From the NCBI GenBank assembly GCA_944349855.1, contig CALVNS010000026.1:1-35064 (forward strand): a DNA stretch of 35,064 nucleotides, written 5' to 3'. The notes under the pieces were generated by a model. It made no database searches and was not told the DNA's origin. It worked only from the letters and a program-made list of their open reading frames with translations. Origin of the DNA: an uncultured Eubacteriales bacterium (lineage in GTDB: Bacteria > Bacillota > Clostridia > Christensenellales > Aristaeellaceae). This document shows positions 6,434-14,445 of this stretch, piece after piece; position 1 is the stretch's first letter, and the number at the start of each line of letters is the position of its first letter. The position numbers and the translations under genes were made by a program.

Positions 6434-7894
6434 ATGCCCTGTACAACGATTCTGGCCGGCAGGAAGGCCACCCATGACGGCTCGACGATCATTGCCCGCA
6501 ATGACGACGGCGGATTTGAAGCCAAGCGTCTCTTGGCGCATCCGGCCAGGGAGAAGGCCACGACGTACAAGACCGTCATCTCCCACCTGACGGTGGAGCT
6601 TCCGGAGAACGCCCTGCGCTATACCGACTGCCCCAACGTGTCCCAGAAAAATGGCGTATGGCCCGCCTGCGGCATCAACGAGGCCAACGTGGCCATGACG
6701 GCCACCGAGACGATCACCAGCAACGCCCGGGTTATTGGCGCGGACCCCTATGTCCGGTATCAGGAGAAGAAGGGCCGCAATGGTAAAGAGGTTCCCGGCG
6801 GAATCGGCGAAGAGGACCTGGTGACGCTGGTGCTGCCCTATATTCACTCTGCCCGGGAAGGCGTGCTGCGCACCGGCGCGCTGCTGGAGCAGTACGGCAC
6901 CTATGAACCCAACGGCATGGCCTTTGCGGACGCCAATGAGGTCTGGTGGCTGGAGACCATCGGCGGCCATCACTGGATCGCCAGGCGGGTGCCGGATGAC
7001 CGCGTGGTCATCATGCCCAACCAGTTCGGCCTGGATCACTTTGACTTTGAGGACGCCTATGGGGAGCGGAAGGAAAACCTCTGCTCCAAGGATCTGCGCG
7101 AGTTTGTGAACACATACCACCTGGCGCTGGATACGGGCGCGGGCTTCAACCCGCGGCTGGCCTTCGGCTCCCATTCGGACGCCGACCACATCTACAACAC
7201 GCCCCGCGCCTGGTTCATGGCCCGCTATTTCCTGCCCCGCACCCACAAGTGGGACGGAGACAACGCGGACTTCACCCCGGAGAGCAACGACATCCCCTGG
7301 TCCTTCGTGCCGGAGCGCAAGGTGACGGTGGAGGATGTGCGCTACCTGCTGGGCTCCTATTATCAGGGAACGCCCTACAATCCCTACGACAAAAGCGCCG
7401 CCTGTAAGGGCAAGTACCGCACTATTGGCGTGCCCAACAGCGACGTCTGCGGCATCATGCAGATCCGCGGCGGGCTGCCCAAGGCCATTCAGGGCGTGGA
7501 GTGGCTGTCCATGGGCGGCAGCGGGTTTACGGCCTGCTTCCCTGTCTACGCCAATGTGACGGAGTTCCCCAAGTACCTCAGCGGCACCACGGATACGGTC
7601 TCCACGGACGCCATGTACTGGCACAGCCGCCTCATCGCCGCGTTGACGGACGCGCATTTTGGCAATGCCCTGCTGTTTGACGAGCGATATGTGAACGCCG
7701 TGATGAACCGGGGGCAGCAGTTCCTCTACGAATATGACGAGAAGATCCGGCAGGGCGCGTCTGCCGAAATCCTGAAGGAGGCCAACCAAAAGATTGCCGA
7801 CATGGTCAGGGAGGAGTCGGACAAGGCCCTTGGGCAGATTCTCAAGAACGCCTCCGAGCACATGAAGATCCGCTATCACAGAGGGGACAACTGA
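6434..7894 (+). CDS. C69-family dipeptidase (PepD type)
   Basis: A 486-residue protein of peptidase family C69, N-terminal nucleophile hydrolases that cleave dipeptides. The N-terminus reads MPCTTILAGRKATHDGST with IIARNDD after it. Cys3 is the expected nucleophile after processing, as in lactobacillar PepD with its CTTI motif. Further family segments are GVWPACGINEANVAMTATET, FADANEVWWLETIGGHHW and CGIMQIRGGLPKAIQG. The length is normal for the family and no signal peptide is present, so it is probably cytoplasmic and used for peptide nutrition. The ATG at 6434 follows AAAGGAG. The gene is monocistronic with a strong terminator. Its GC content is higher than its neighbours. A decayed fragment similar to its central part lies at 9151-9229. 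Confidence 0.93.
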   Translation: MPCTTILAGRKATHDGSTIIARNDDGGFEAKRLLAHPAREKATTYKTVISHLTVELPENALRYTDCPNVSQKNGVWPACGINEANVAMTATETITSNARVIGADPYVRYQEKKGRNGKEVPGGIGEEDLVTLVLPYIHSAREGVLRTGALLEQYGTYEPNGMAFADANEVWWLETIGGHHWIARRVPDDRVVIMPNQFGLDHFDFEDAYGERKENLCSKDLREFVNTYHLALDTGAGFNPRLAFGSHSDADHIYNTPRAWFMARYFLPRTHKWDGDNADFTPESNDIPWSFVPERKVTVEDVRYLLGSYYQGTPYNPYDKSAACKGKYRTIGVPNSDVCGIMQIRGGLPKAIQGVEWLSMGGSGFTACFPVYANVTEFPKYLSGTTDTVSTDAMYWHSRLIAALTDAHFGNALLFDERYVNAVMNRGQQFLYEYDEKIRQGASAEILKEANQKIADMVREESDKALGQILKNASEHMKIRYHRGDN

Positions 7895-7917
7895 GCGGAC
7901 AATATTTAGGAAGAAAC

Positions 7918-7965
7918 AAAGCAGCACCGGCCGCCTGAGCGATCAGCGGGATGGTGCTGCTTTTC
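7918..7965 (+). terminator. Intrinsic terminator of dipeptidase gene
   Basis: GCAGCACC (7921-7928) pairs with GGTGCTGC (7953-7960), extended by AAA before and TTT after, and is followed by TTTT. It lies shortly after the dipeptidase stop codon. Confidence 0.8.
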
Positions 7966-8121
7966 TATGTAGAAACAGGGTTATCATACATTCCCAAACC
8001 ATTTTGAGTACCCCCTCAAATCCACTGCCAGGGTTTTGATAAAAGTGGAAATTTGGAGGCCAAGCCAATAATCTGGCAAATCACCGTCATTGCATGGAAT
8101 CCTTTGGCGATTCGTCGCGCA

Positions 8122-8161
8122 AACAAAAACCCATCCCGCAGCGCCTGCCGCAGGATGGGTT
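8122..8161 (-). terminator. Intrinsic terminator of minus-strand XRE gene
   Basis: ACCCATCC (8129-8136) pairs with GGATGGGT (8153-8160), with a GC-rich inner stem. Read on the minus strand it is followed by TTTTTG. It begins at the stop codon of the XRE gene at 8161. Confidence 0.8.
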
Positions 8162-8508
8162 TATTCTGTTGGATTTTCCGGCGCATACAGCGCGCAGCAC
8201 TCGTCGATGATGCGCTCTACGATCCGAACCTGAGAGGGCGTCAGCCTCCGCAGCTTGTCCGAAAGGATCAGAAGGTCCTTGTCGATGATGTCGCCGGTCA
8301 GCAGATAGTCTGCGCTCACCTCAAGGGCTGTGGCGATTTTCAGGAGGTTTTCGGGACGCATCGCCCGTTTCCCCGCCTCAGCGTAAGAGACAAACTGCGC
8401 GGTCACATCGCCTTTTTCGGCCAATGCCTCCTGCGTCAGACCCAATTTTTTGCGGCGATCCATGATCCGCTGGCCGATTTCCTTCAGACACAGCTCGGCA
8501 TCTGTCAT
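8161..8508 (-). CDS. XRE-family transcriptional regulator
   Basis: A 115-residue regulator with an N-terminal XRE domain: IGQRIMDRRKKLGLTQEALA, VTAQFVSYAEAGKRAMRPEN and KIATALEVSADYLLTG. The C-terminal half (LSDKLRRLTPSQVRIVERII) is a helical segment seen in many Clostridia XRE proteins. GGAGGTGA lies a few bases before the ATG at 8508. The gene is divergent from the SLOG gene at 8631 and shares a 120-base region containing a perfect inverted repeat, so it probably controls itself, the SLOG gene, or both. A possible own -10, TATAAT, lies on the minus strand at 8535-8540. Confidence 0.88.
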   Translation of the reverse strand: MTDAELCLKEIGQRIMDRRKKLGLTQEALAEKGDVTAQFVSYAEAGKRAMRPENLLKIATALEVSADYLLTGDIIDKDLLILSDKLRRLTPSQVRIVERIIDECCALYAPENPTE

Positions 8509-8567
8509 CCCCTCACCTCCATTCCACTTGTTAAATTATATCCACAATCAGCGATAGAATTAAGGGC

Positions 8568-8603
8568 GTATTGTTGAATAAAATCAACAATACAACATAT
8601 AAT
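8568..8603 (+). promoter_or_regulatory. Promoter of SLOG gene with overlapping palindromic operator
   Basis: GTATTGTTGA (8568-8577) and TCAACAATAC (8584-8593) are perfect inverted arms around a six-base spacer. The promoter TTGAAT (8574-8579), an 18-base spacer and TATAAT (8598-8603) lies across it. A repressor bound here would block the -35 element of the SLOG gene. The divergent XRE gene at 8161-8508 is the obvious candidate. Confidence 0.65.
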
Positions 8604-8630
8604 AAAGGGGGATGAGGAACGGAGGCCAGC

Positions 8631-9122
8631 ATGAGAGAAAGAACCATGTGTTTTACCGGACATCGAAACATTCCTGCCGGGCAATACGATGCTGTGTATC
8701 ACCGATTGAAAGACGTCCTTGCAGAGGCAATCGGCAGGGGATACCGCTATTTCGGCGCAGGCGGCGCGTTGGGCTTTGATACCATGGCAGCTCAAGCGGT
8801 GCTGGAGCTGAAAAGAACGTATCCTTTCATTCGTCTGATCCTGGTTCTGCCCTGTCCTTCCCAGGCAAGCCGCTGGAAGGAACAGGATCAAAAGGTTTAT
8901 GAGCGAATCAAAGCGCAGGCGGATAAGGTCATATACACCTCGCAACGGTATACCAAGGATTGCATGTACCGGCGCAACCGTCATCTGGTGGATGGCAGCA
9001 GCATGTGCATCAGTTACCAGACCAGACCAACCGGCGGAACTGCTTATACCGTGAGCTACGCCCGAAGGAGCGGCCTTGCGGTCATCAACATCGCGCAGGA
9101 AACGGCTTGCAAGCCGGAGTGA
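8631..9122 (+). CDS. SLOG-family protein (DUF1273-like)
   Basis: A 163-residue Rossmann-like protein of the SLOG superfamily (DUF1273/YpsA-like). Signatures are CFTGHR at residues 7-12, the glycine-rich FGAGGALGFDTMAA at about 42-55, LILVLPCP, the RYTKDCMYRRNRHLVDGS segment, and the C-terminal GGTAYTVSYARRSG. SLOG domains are proposed to bind or cleave nucleotides, and some act as sensors in stress and defence systems. The ATG at 8631 follows GGAGG at five bases. It has its own promoter overlapped by a palindrome and is divergent from an XRE regulator. Genes of this type are frequent in mobile elements of Clostridia. Its substrate cannot be deduced here. Confidence 0.85.
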   Translation: MRERTMCFTGHRNIPAGQYDAVYHRLKDVLAEAIGRGYRYFGAGGALGFDTMAAQAVLELKRTYPFIRLILVLPCPSQASRWKEQDQKVYERIKAQADKVIYTSQRYTKDCMYRRNRHLVDGSSMCISYQTRPTGGTAYTVSYARRSGLAVINIAQETACKPE

Positions 9123-9150
9123 CGAATATGGACTTTGAATGGAATATCAC

Positions 9151-9229
9151 CTGCAAGAGCAAGTGCCGCATCACGGGCCATACCCAACAGCGACGTTTGC
9201 GGGATCATGTAAATCCGTAGTGATTTGCC
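9151..9229 (+). pseudogene. Decayed fragment of a C69 dipeptidase gene
   Basis: This stretch aligns with 7402-7479 of the intact dipeptidase gene. The first 20 bases match at 17 positions, and the last 44 at about 34, with one extra base in between. Translation gives TCKSKCRITG, a frameshift, then IPNSDVCGIM followed by a stop codon, compared with ACKGKYRTIG and VPNSDVCGIMQ in the intact protein. It is therefore a remnant of a second C69 gene or of a duplication. The gene's other parts are not visible nearby. Confidence 0.65.
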
Positions 9230-9279
9230 AGAGAACCTTCGCTTCAAAGTGGTTCCTTCTTCCCATTCTTTTCTTTCGC

Positions 9280-9319
9280 TTGACAAGAATGATTAGAATG
9301 AATAGAATATGATTAGAAT
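9280..9319 (+). promoter_or_regulatory. Consensus promoter with 20-base-phased direct repeats
   Basis: TTGACA (9280-9285), a 17-base spacer and TAGAAT (9303-9308) form a near-consensus sigma-A promoter. ATGATTAGAAT occurs at 9289-9299 and again at 9309-9319, exactly 20 bases apart and on either side of the -10. The repeats may be a regulator's half-sites. The leader to the ATG at 9342 is short. Confidence 0.7.
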
Positions 9320-9341
9320 AGAACGGGAGGGAGGAGCCGTC

Positions 9342-10649
9342 ATGCAATTCCAGGAAAGCGAGACCGTCGAGCTGAAGCGTACATATGTGGAGGATCTCCG
9401 CAAGGAGATCATTGCCATGGCGAATGGCGCCGGCGGAACGATTTATGTCGGCGTCAACGACGATGGGACCGTCGAAGGCATAGAGGCTCCCGATTCCATG
9501 ATTCAGAGAATCGCCAACGGGGTTCGCGACGCGATCAAGCCGGATATCACGATGTTTCTCCATTATGAAACCCGGACAGTGTCAGGGAAGAACATCCTTG
9601 CGATTTCCATTCAGCCGGGAACGAACAAGCCGTATTATCTGGCGGCAAAGGGCTTGCGCCCGGAAGGCGTATTTGTGCGGCAAGGGACTTCATCCGTGCC
9701 GGCCTCCGATGCGGCCATCCGCAGGATGATCAAGGAGACGGATGGAGAGAATTACGAAGACATGCGCTCGCTGAACCAGGCGCTGACCTTTGAGGAGGCG
9801 GAAAGAGCCTTCCGAAAGGAAAACCTGGCATTCGGGCTTTCGCAGATGCGATCGCTTGGCATGATGGGAGCAGACGGTCTGTACACCAATCTGGCCTTGC
9901 TGTTATCGGACCAGTGCCCGCATATCATCAAGGCGGCGACATTCAGCGGAGAGGATCAGCAGGATTTTCAGGACCGCCGGGAGTTTGGCGGCTCGCTTCT
10001 CACGCAGATCAGCGATGCCTATGCGTATCTAGACCTGCGCAACCATAACCATGCTTCCTTTGACGGGCTTTATCGCACGGACCAAAAGGATTATCCGGTT
10101 CCGGCATTGCGCGAGGCATTGCTCAATGCGGTTGTGCACCGGGATTATGCCTTTTCTGCCGGGACGCTGATCAGCGTGTACGCGGATCGCATGGAGTTTG
10201 TTTCAGTCGGCGGTTTGGTTCATGGCATCTCGCTGGATGACGTGCTGCTGGGGCTGTCCGTTTGCCGCAACCCCAAGCTTGCGAACGTGTTTTACCGTCT
10301 GAAGCTCATCGAGGCATACGGCACGGGGCTTAAGAAGATTCAGACGGCCTATGAAAGCGATGTCCGGCAGCCCACATTCCTGGCGACGCCGAATGCATTC
10401 AAGGTTGTGCTTCCCAGGAAGACGCCCCACAATACAGCCCCTGTAAGCAAGCGAAATGCCAGTGAAAGAGCCGCGACCATTTTGGAATATATCAAGGCAA
10501 ACGGAGGCGCGACGCGGCATGACATTGAAGCCCTGCTGGATGTCAAGACCGCAACAGCGGTTCGGGCCATCAGGGAGTTGCTGGATACCGGGGCGATTGT
10601 CACGGTTGGCAAAGGGAAAAACACAAGGTATGTCATCGCGGAAAAGTGA
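9342..10649 (+). CDS. AlbA_2 (Schlafen-like) domain regulator with HATPase-like and winged-helix domains
   Basis: A 435-residue protein. The N-terminal AlbA_2 domain (formerly DUF244) has ESETVELKRT, KEIIAMANGAGGTIYVGVND and later GVFVRQGTSS. It is followed by a helical region, then a HATPase_c_4-like segment with LREALLNAVVHRDY near residue 255 and YGTGLKKI near 326. The last 60 residues form a winged helix (ILEYIKANGGATRHDIEALL). This layout is usually annotated as a putative transcriptional regulator or RNA-binding protein. The ATG at 9342 follows a strong GGGAGGGAGGAG and the family start; an ATG at 9309 lies within the promoter. It is transcribed alone. Such proteins are common in mobile and defence regions, but a specific function is unknown. 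Confidence 0.88.
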   Translation: MQFQESETVELKRTYVEDLRKEIIAMANGAGGTIYVGVNDDGTVEGIEAPDSMIQRIANGVRDAIKPDITMFLHYETRTVSGKNILAISIQPGTNKPYYLAAKGLRPEGVFVRQGTSSVPASDAAIRRMIKETDGENYEDMRSLNQALTFEEAERAFRKENLAFGLSQMRSLGMMGADGLYTNLALLLSDQCPHIIKAATFSGEDQQDFQDRREFGGSLLTQISDAYAYLDLRNHNHASFDGLYRTDQKDYPVPALREALLNAVVHRDYAFSAGTLISVYADRMEFVSVGGLVHGISLDDVLLGLSVCRNPKLANVFYRLKLIEAYGTGLKKIQTAYESDVRQPTFLATPNAFKVVLPRKTPHNTAPVSKRNASERAATILEYIKANGGATRHDIEALLDVKTATAVRAIRELLDTGAIVTVGKGKNTRYVIAEK

Positions 10650-10815
10650 AGCACCTGCATGGTAGCGCAACCACCGCTTTTCAGTATCCTTACAGCATAA
10701 ACAGCGGTGCATGAAGCAGGACTGCACGCTTTACATGATGGCGAACAGCTTCTGATCGAGCTGAAAAAATCAAATAAACCTTATCAAGTCACTTTTTCCA
10801 AACAGGGTGATCGCC

Positions 10816-11745
10816 ATGACCGAACACACCGACTTAACGCCCCCGAAGCCGGGCATCGCCTACTACCATCTCCCCGGCCTGTTTGCGTTTTACGACCTGT
10901 ATTGTGCCTTCCTGCCGCTGTACCGCAAGCACAGGGAGTACTTCTACGACTGGTGCGAAATCGGCTCCCTCTACGGCGCGCCCGCGGACTGCATCTGGGG
11001 CGGCGGCCGCGTCGGGGCGGAAAGCAGCGATCCGCGGGCGGCTTTTGCGTTGACGCGGGCATACGGCATTTCGGCCCGGCTGACCTTCAGCAACTCCCTT
11101 TTGCGCAAGGAGCACCTCGCCGACGCCCGGTGCAACGCGCTCTGCCGGCTGCTAGCGGAAAACAACCAACCCCAGAATGGCGTGATCGTCCATTCCGAGC
11201 TGCTGCTCAGCTACCTCCAGCGAACCTATCCGGGGCTGTACTTCGTCTCCTCCACCACCAAGGTGCTGACGGACTTCCATGATTTCGAGCGGGAGCTGAG
11301 CCGTGAATCCTTCCGGTATGTGGTGCCGGATTTCCGCCTGAACAAGGCCTTTGCGCAGCTCAGCGCGCTGTCCGGAAAGCAGAAGGCGAAGGTGGAGTTT
11401 CTGTGCAACGAATGCTGCTGGTTTGGCTGCCGGGACAGGAAACGATGCTATGAGGCGGTCAGCCGGAAGGTGCTGGGCGAGGACGGCCCCGAGCACCGCT
11501 GCGCCGCGCCGGACGCCGGGGAAGGCTACCGCTTTTCCAAGGCCATGGAGAACCCCGGCTTTATCGGCATCCACGACATCGTGCATACCTATCTGCCCAT
11601 GGGGTTTCATCATTTTAAGATCGAGGGCCGCGGGCTGGGCAGCGCGCTGATGCTGGAATTTTTGCTCTATTACCTGACGAAGCCGGAATACCAGTTAAAG
11701 GTCAGGGAGGAAATCTATCTGGACAACATGCTGGATCTGTTCTGA
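10816..11745 (+). CDS. U32-peptidase-related protein (tentative)
   Basis: A 309-residue soluble protein without signal peptide. The segment MGFHHFKIEGRGL near residue 275 resembles the LKIEGRxxS motif of U32 peptidase and UbiU-type TIM-barrel proteins, and the barrel-like strands ISARLTFSNS, GVIVHSELL and YFVSSTTKVL fit that fold. A Cys-rich cluster at residues 197-211 (CNECCWFGCRDRKRC) could bind an Fe-S centre, as in U32 relatives. The ATG at 10816 follows AGGGTGA at five bases. It is a single gene with a strong terminator. The call is uncertain, because the Cys spacing is unlike the U32 members I recall. Substrate and reaction are unknown. Confidence 0.5.
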   Translation: MTEHTDLTPPKPGIAYYHLPGLFAFYDLYCAFLPLYRKHREYFYDWCEIGSLYGAPADCIWGGGRVGAESSDPRAAFALTRAYGISARLTFSNSLLRKEHLADARCNALCRLLAENNQPQNGVIVHSELLLSYLQRTYPGLYFVSSTTKVLTDFHDFERELSRESFRYVVPDFRLNKAFAQLSALSGKQKAKVEFLCNECCWFGCRDRKRCYEAVSRKVLGEDGPEHRCAAPDAGEGYRFSKAMENPGFIGIHDIVHTYLPMGFHHFKIEGRGLGSALMLEFLLYYLTKPEYQLKVREEIYLDNMLDLF

Positions 11746-11810
11746 ACCGGACAAAATTCCAAAAAACAAAATCGACGGACTGCCCGCAAGCAGCCCGTCT
11801 CAGGCTGTCA

Positions 11811-11841
11811 AACAAGGCCGCTGCTTGCGGCCTTGTTTTGT
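11811..11841 (+). terminator. Intrinsic terminator of the U32-like gene
   Basis: AACAAGGCCGC (11811-11821) pairs perfectly with GCGGCCTTGTT (11827-11837), with a five-base loop, followed by TTG. It lies between two convergent genes and could serve both, with a weaker U-tract on the minus strand. Confidence 0.85.
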
Positions 11842-11862
11842 TATCCCTCTTTCCCTTCCGGC

Positions 11863-13272
11863 TCACAGGGGATCTTCCTGATATACCTCCCTATACAGGC
11901 TTGACAGGGTGCCATAGACAAAGTCATCCAGCCCCTCAAAGTCTTCATCGTCCGTCAGGTCGGGCAAGCCCATCTGGCGGCTGAACGTTTCCAGGGGCAG
12001 ATCGGGGATGGCGGTTTGGAGCAGCCGATTGTAGGCTTCTACTGCATCGCGCCCTTGCGCCTGCTGATACCACATCCAAAGCGCATTAAGGTTCCCCCAG
12101 CCATAGGCTGCCAAATAGCCCGGTTTAGCCAGCCAGAGCACCTCGTTCGTCCAACTTACTCCCTGCATCATCTGATACGCTTCGGAGAAGCCGCCGTCAA
12201 AGCCGAACTCCAGGGATTTTTGCAGATAGAGCGCAGCCAGGTCCTCGGGTTCATACGCCTCGGGGTCCAACAGGACATCCTGCAGGAAGGCATATTCCAT
12301 CAAAACGCCTGGCAGATTTGTGATGGCCTCCGCCAGGTACCGTAGCGTGGCAAAGGCGCCGTCCTGGTCGCCCAACAGCTGCCGGAAATAGGCCTCCATA
12401 TCCTGCGCACATAACAGTGCGCCCGCAGTGGAATGCGTCTCTATGATCGAATAATAATTGGAGACTTCCGGCTCCCGCACACTCTTCCAATGCAAATAAT
12501 GGCCCAGTTCGTGCATTGCCATCAGGGTAAACTCCAGTTCATCCCGGTACGATACAAGGACGTACGTCACGGACGTCCCTGAAGAGAAGACCATGCTGTT
12601 CGCGCTGAGGGTATCCACCTTTTGTATCTCCAGTATATCGCTAGTGGCAAGTTCTTCCACCAATTGCTGATATTCCGGCGACAGCTTCCCATACATCCTT
12701 GCCGCCTGCTCCCAAAAGGCCGGCATATCGATGATGCCTTCCGCCTCAATGGGTGTCAGAAGCCATCCGTTACGCATGAATAAAAAGCGGACGGTCATGG
12801 GCAGGCTCTGCGCAATCCGCTGCGTGAGCTGGCTGATATCGCTGGGCATCCCGTACTGCCAGGCGCTGTACTCCAGATAATTTTTATACCCCTGCTTGAC
12901 GGCATACGCATTGAGCAGCTTCGCCGCCTGCAGAAACAGTTCGCCCTGGTCGGCGCTTTGGGCAAGCTGCGCCTCCATCAATGCGGTACAGAAGGGATCG
13001 TAATCATCCGTTCCACGTAAAAATGTGTTGGCATAGTTCAAGCCTTCCCGAATCAGAAAGGTTTCCCCCTGATACGTGAAGGTTCTCTCGGTATCCGCCT
13101 CCATCTCATCCAGCAGCGCCATCGCCTGCTGCCACTCCGTATCCGGCGCGACCGTTTCTGCCTGCGCCCGCCGTCCCCAGATGCCCGAATAACACAAGAC
13201 GAACGTCAGCGCAAGAAACAGGCACAAGCCCCGCCGCATTCCATGATTCCATTGCCAGAGCAAACTTTCCAT
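11863..13272 (-). CDS. Secreted M3-like zinc metallopeptidase
   Basis: A 469-residue exported protein. The signal peptide has a basic start (MRRG) and hydrophobic GLCLFLALTFVLCYSGIW, with likely cleavage after RRAQA. The zinc site is MHELGHYLHW at residues 253-262 (His254, Glu255, His258), followed by IIETHSTAGALL, where Glu279 is the likely third ligand. The HExxH plus downstream Glu and the helical make-up with LEYSAWQYG and GYLAAYGWGNLNALW point to the M3 oligopeptidase-like (gluzincin) group, although the protein is shorter than typical PepF. The start is uncertain: ATG at 13272 has no well-spaced ribosome site, and ATG at 13239 is an alternative that keeps the signal peptide. The frame stays open upstream into a decayed region. 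Confidence 0.8.
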   Translation of the reverse strand: MESLLWQWNHGMRRGLCLFLALTFVLCYSGIWGRRAQAETVAPDTEWQQAMALLDEMEADTERTFTYQGETFLIREGLNYANTFLRGTDDYDPFCTALMEAQLAQSADQGELFLQAAKLLNAYAVKQGYKNYLEYSAWQYGMPSDISQLTQRIAQSLPMTVRFLFMRNGWLLTPIEAEGIIDMPAFWEQAARMYGKLSPEYQQLVEELATSDILEIQKVDTLSANSMVFSSGTSVTYVLVSYRDELEFTLMAMHELGHYLHWKSVREPEVSNYYSIIETHSTAGALLCAQDMEAYFRQLLGDQDGAFATLRYLAEAITNLPGVLMEYAFLQDVLLDPEAYEPEDLAALYLQKSLEFGFDGGFSEAYQMMQGVSWTNEVLWLAKPGYLAAYGWGNLNALWMWYQQAQGRDAVEAYNRLLQTAIPDLPLETFSRQMGLPDLTDDEDFEGLDDFVYGTLSSLYREVYQEDPL

Positions 13273-13362
13273 CCTTCTCTTTCCATCGACGTTTTTGCGT
13301 CCTTGTCTTCTCGCAGAATTATACCACAAGGAACAGCGTTTGTCATATCCAGGCCAAATGAC

Positions 13363-13651
13363 AGAAGAGGCAAAGATCTCCCGCCCAAGCAGGCGCCTGC
13401 CACTTTCGTCATCGGTTCCCCCATGATACCGCGCCTCCGCCTGCGTCTGCAAGTCGCGCAGGCAGGGCACCAGCTTGTCTGCAAAGCGCATCTCCACCCT
13501 TCTGGAAAGCCAGATGCAGTTCGGCCCACTTGCCCAGGGAGCCGCAGTCCTCCGGGTTTGCAAAATCCGGGAGGTAATTCTTGTTGGTCGCGTCGATCCG
13601 CTGCTGGATGATCTTGCCGTGCTTCCAGCCATTCCGACCCCAACGCCCCAT
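13363..13651 (-). pseudogene. Frameshifted TnpV-like transposon gene remnant (tentative)
   Basis: On the minus strand one frame reads KIIQQRIDATNKNYLPDFAN, then LGKWAELHLAFQKGG, down to about 13493. The neighbouring frame continues at 13491 with MRFADKLVPCLRDLQTQAEA and RYHGG. The join needs a single-base frameshift. The joined sequence resembles TnpV proteins of clostridial transposons, which have YLPDL, then IGxWGxxHL, then an LxxYLxDIDxQAxxR motif. No start site is visible and the C-terminal part has decayed. Sequencing error at the frameshift is possible. The second frame continues without a stop into the metallopeptidase gene. The family call rests on motif memory. Confidence 0.35.
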
Positions 13652-13794
13652 CCCGTTCACAGGCCGGCCCGTCAGAGCAAAGCGCCGCCCAGCATGCGGC
13701 CAACGGATTCCTGTCCCCCCATTCATGCCGGCGTTTCGCCGGCGCAGCTGTGCACCGCACCGTCGGCCCGCCTGCAGGTCAACGCACCGCGCGC

Positions 13795-14421
13795 TCAAGG
13801 CTCCAGCAGCCGGTAGCTTCCCCTGCCCGTGCGCTCCACCCGCCCGCTTGCGCACAGCGCGCTGAGCACGCGCTGCAGCTGCCGGCGGCTACAGCGCAGC
13901 TGATGCGCAGCCGCCTGTGTGCCGTTCAGCTCGTGCCCGGGCGTCTGACGGCGCATGTACAGCAGCGTCCGCTCCTCAATCGTGGGCGCGGCCATGTCCA
14001 CAAACGCAAAGATGCTCAGCTTCTGCGCGTAGGAGCGCAAAAGCATGTGCAAAAAGCGCAGGTCGCGATCCAGCAGCGCACGGCATGCGTCCGCCGGCAG
14101 CGCGATGAACGTCGCCTGGGTCTTCGCCTGCGCGTAAAATGCCGAATGGCCGCCGCTGCAGTATTCCAGATCGCCCAGCAGCACCGGCCGGTCCAGCTCG
14201 TCCACCGGCGCCATGCCGCCATCCCGGCGGATGCCGTAGATGAGCACCCGCCCCGCCACAAGAAAGAGCAGGTGGCGCATCGGGCGGGACGGCGTCACAA
14301 TCAGCTCGCCCTTCTCGTACCGGTAGGCGCGAAAGGGCAGCCCCGGCGTGTCGAACTGGTCCGGAATGTTGCCCTCGCGCAGCCAGGCCTCGACCTGCTT
14401 TCGGTCTGTGATTTCCCGCAT
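13795..14421 (-). CDS. Crp/Fnr-family transcriptional regulator
   Basis: A 208-residue regulator. The N-terminal two thirds is a cyclic-nucleotide-binding-like beta-barrel (FRAYRYEKGELIVTPSRPMR, LFLVAGRVLIYG, PVLLGDLEYCSGG), then a long dimer helix and a Crp-type helix-turn-helix near the end (GTQAAAHQLRCSRRQLQRVL). The Cys set of oxygen-sensing Fnr is not evident, so the signal is unknown. The ATG at 14421 is about nine bases after GGGGGGAGG. It is divergent from the MATE exporter gene, and a Crp/Fnr-like palindrome lies in between, suggesting that the regulator controls the exporter. The GC content matches the right part of the window, so the accessory region seems to end before it. Confidence 0.88.
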   Translation of the reverse strand: MREITDRKQVEAWLREGNIPDQFDTPGLPFRAYRYEKGELIVTPSRPMRHLLFLVAGRVLIYGIRRDGGMAPVDELDRPVLLGDLEYCSGGHSAFYAQAKTQATFIALPADACRALLDRDLRFLHMLLRSYAQKLSIFAFVDMAAPTIEERTLLYMRRQTPGHELNGTQAAAHQLRCSRRQLQRVLSALCASGRVERTGRGSYRLLEP

Positions 14422-14445
14422 TATTTTTCGCCTCCCCCCTTCATT

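Noticed and set aside
9128-9220. Short plus-strand frame downstream of the SLOG gene
   Set aside because: Its 3' half is the C69 remnant read partly out of frame; no ribosome site supports translation.
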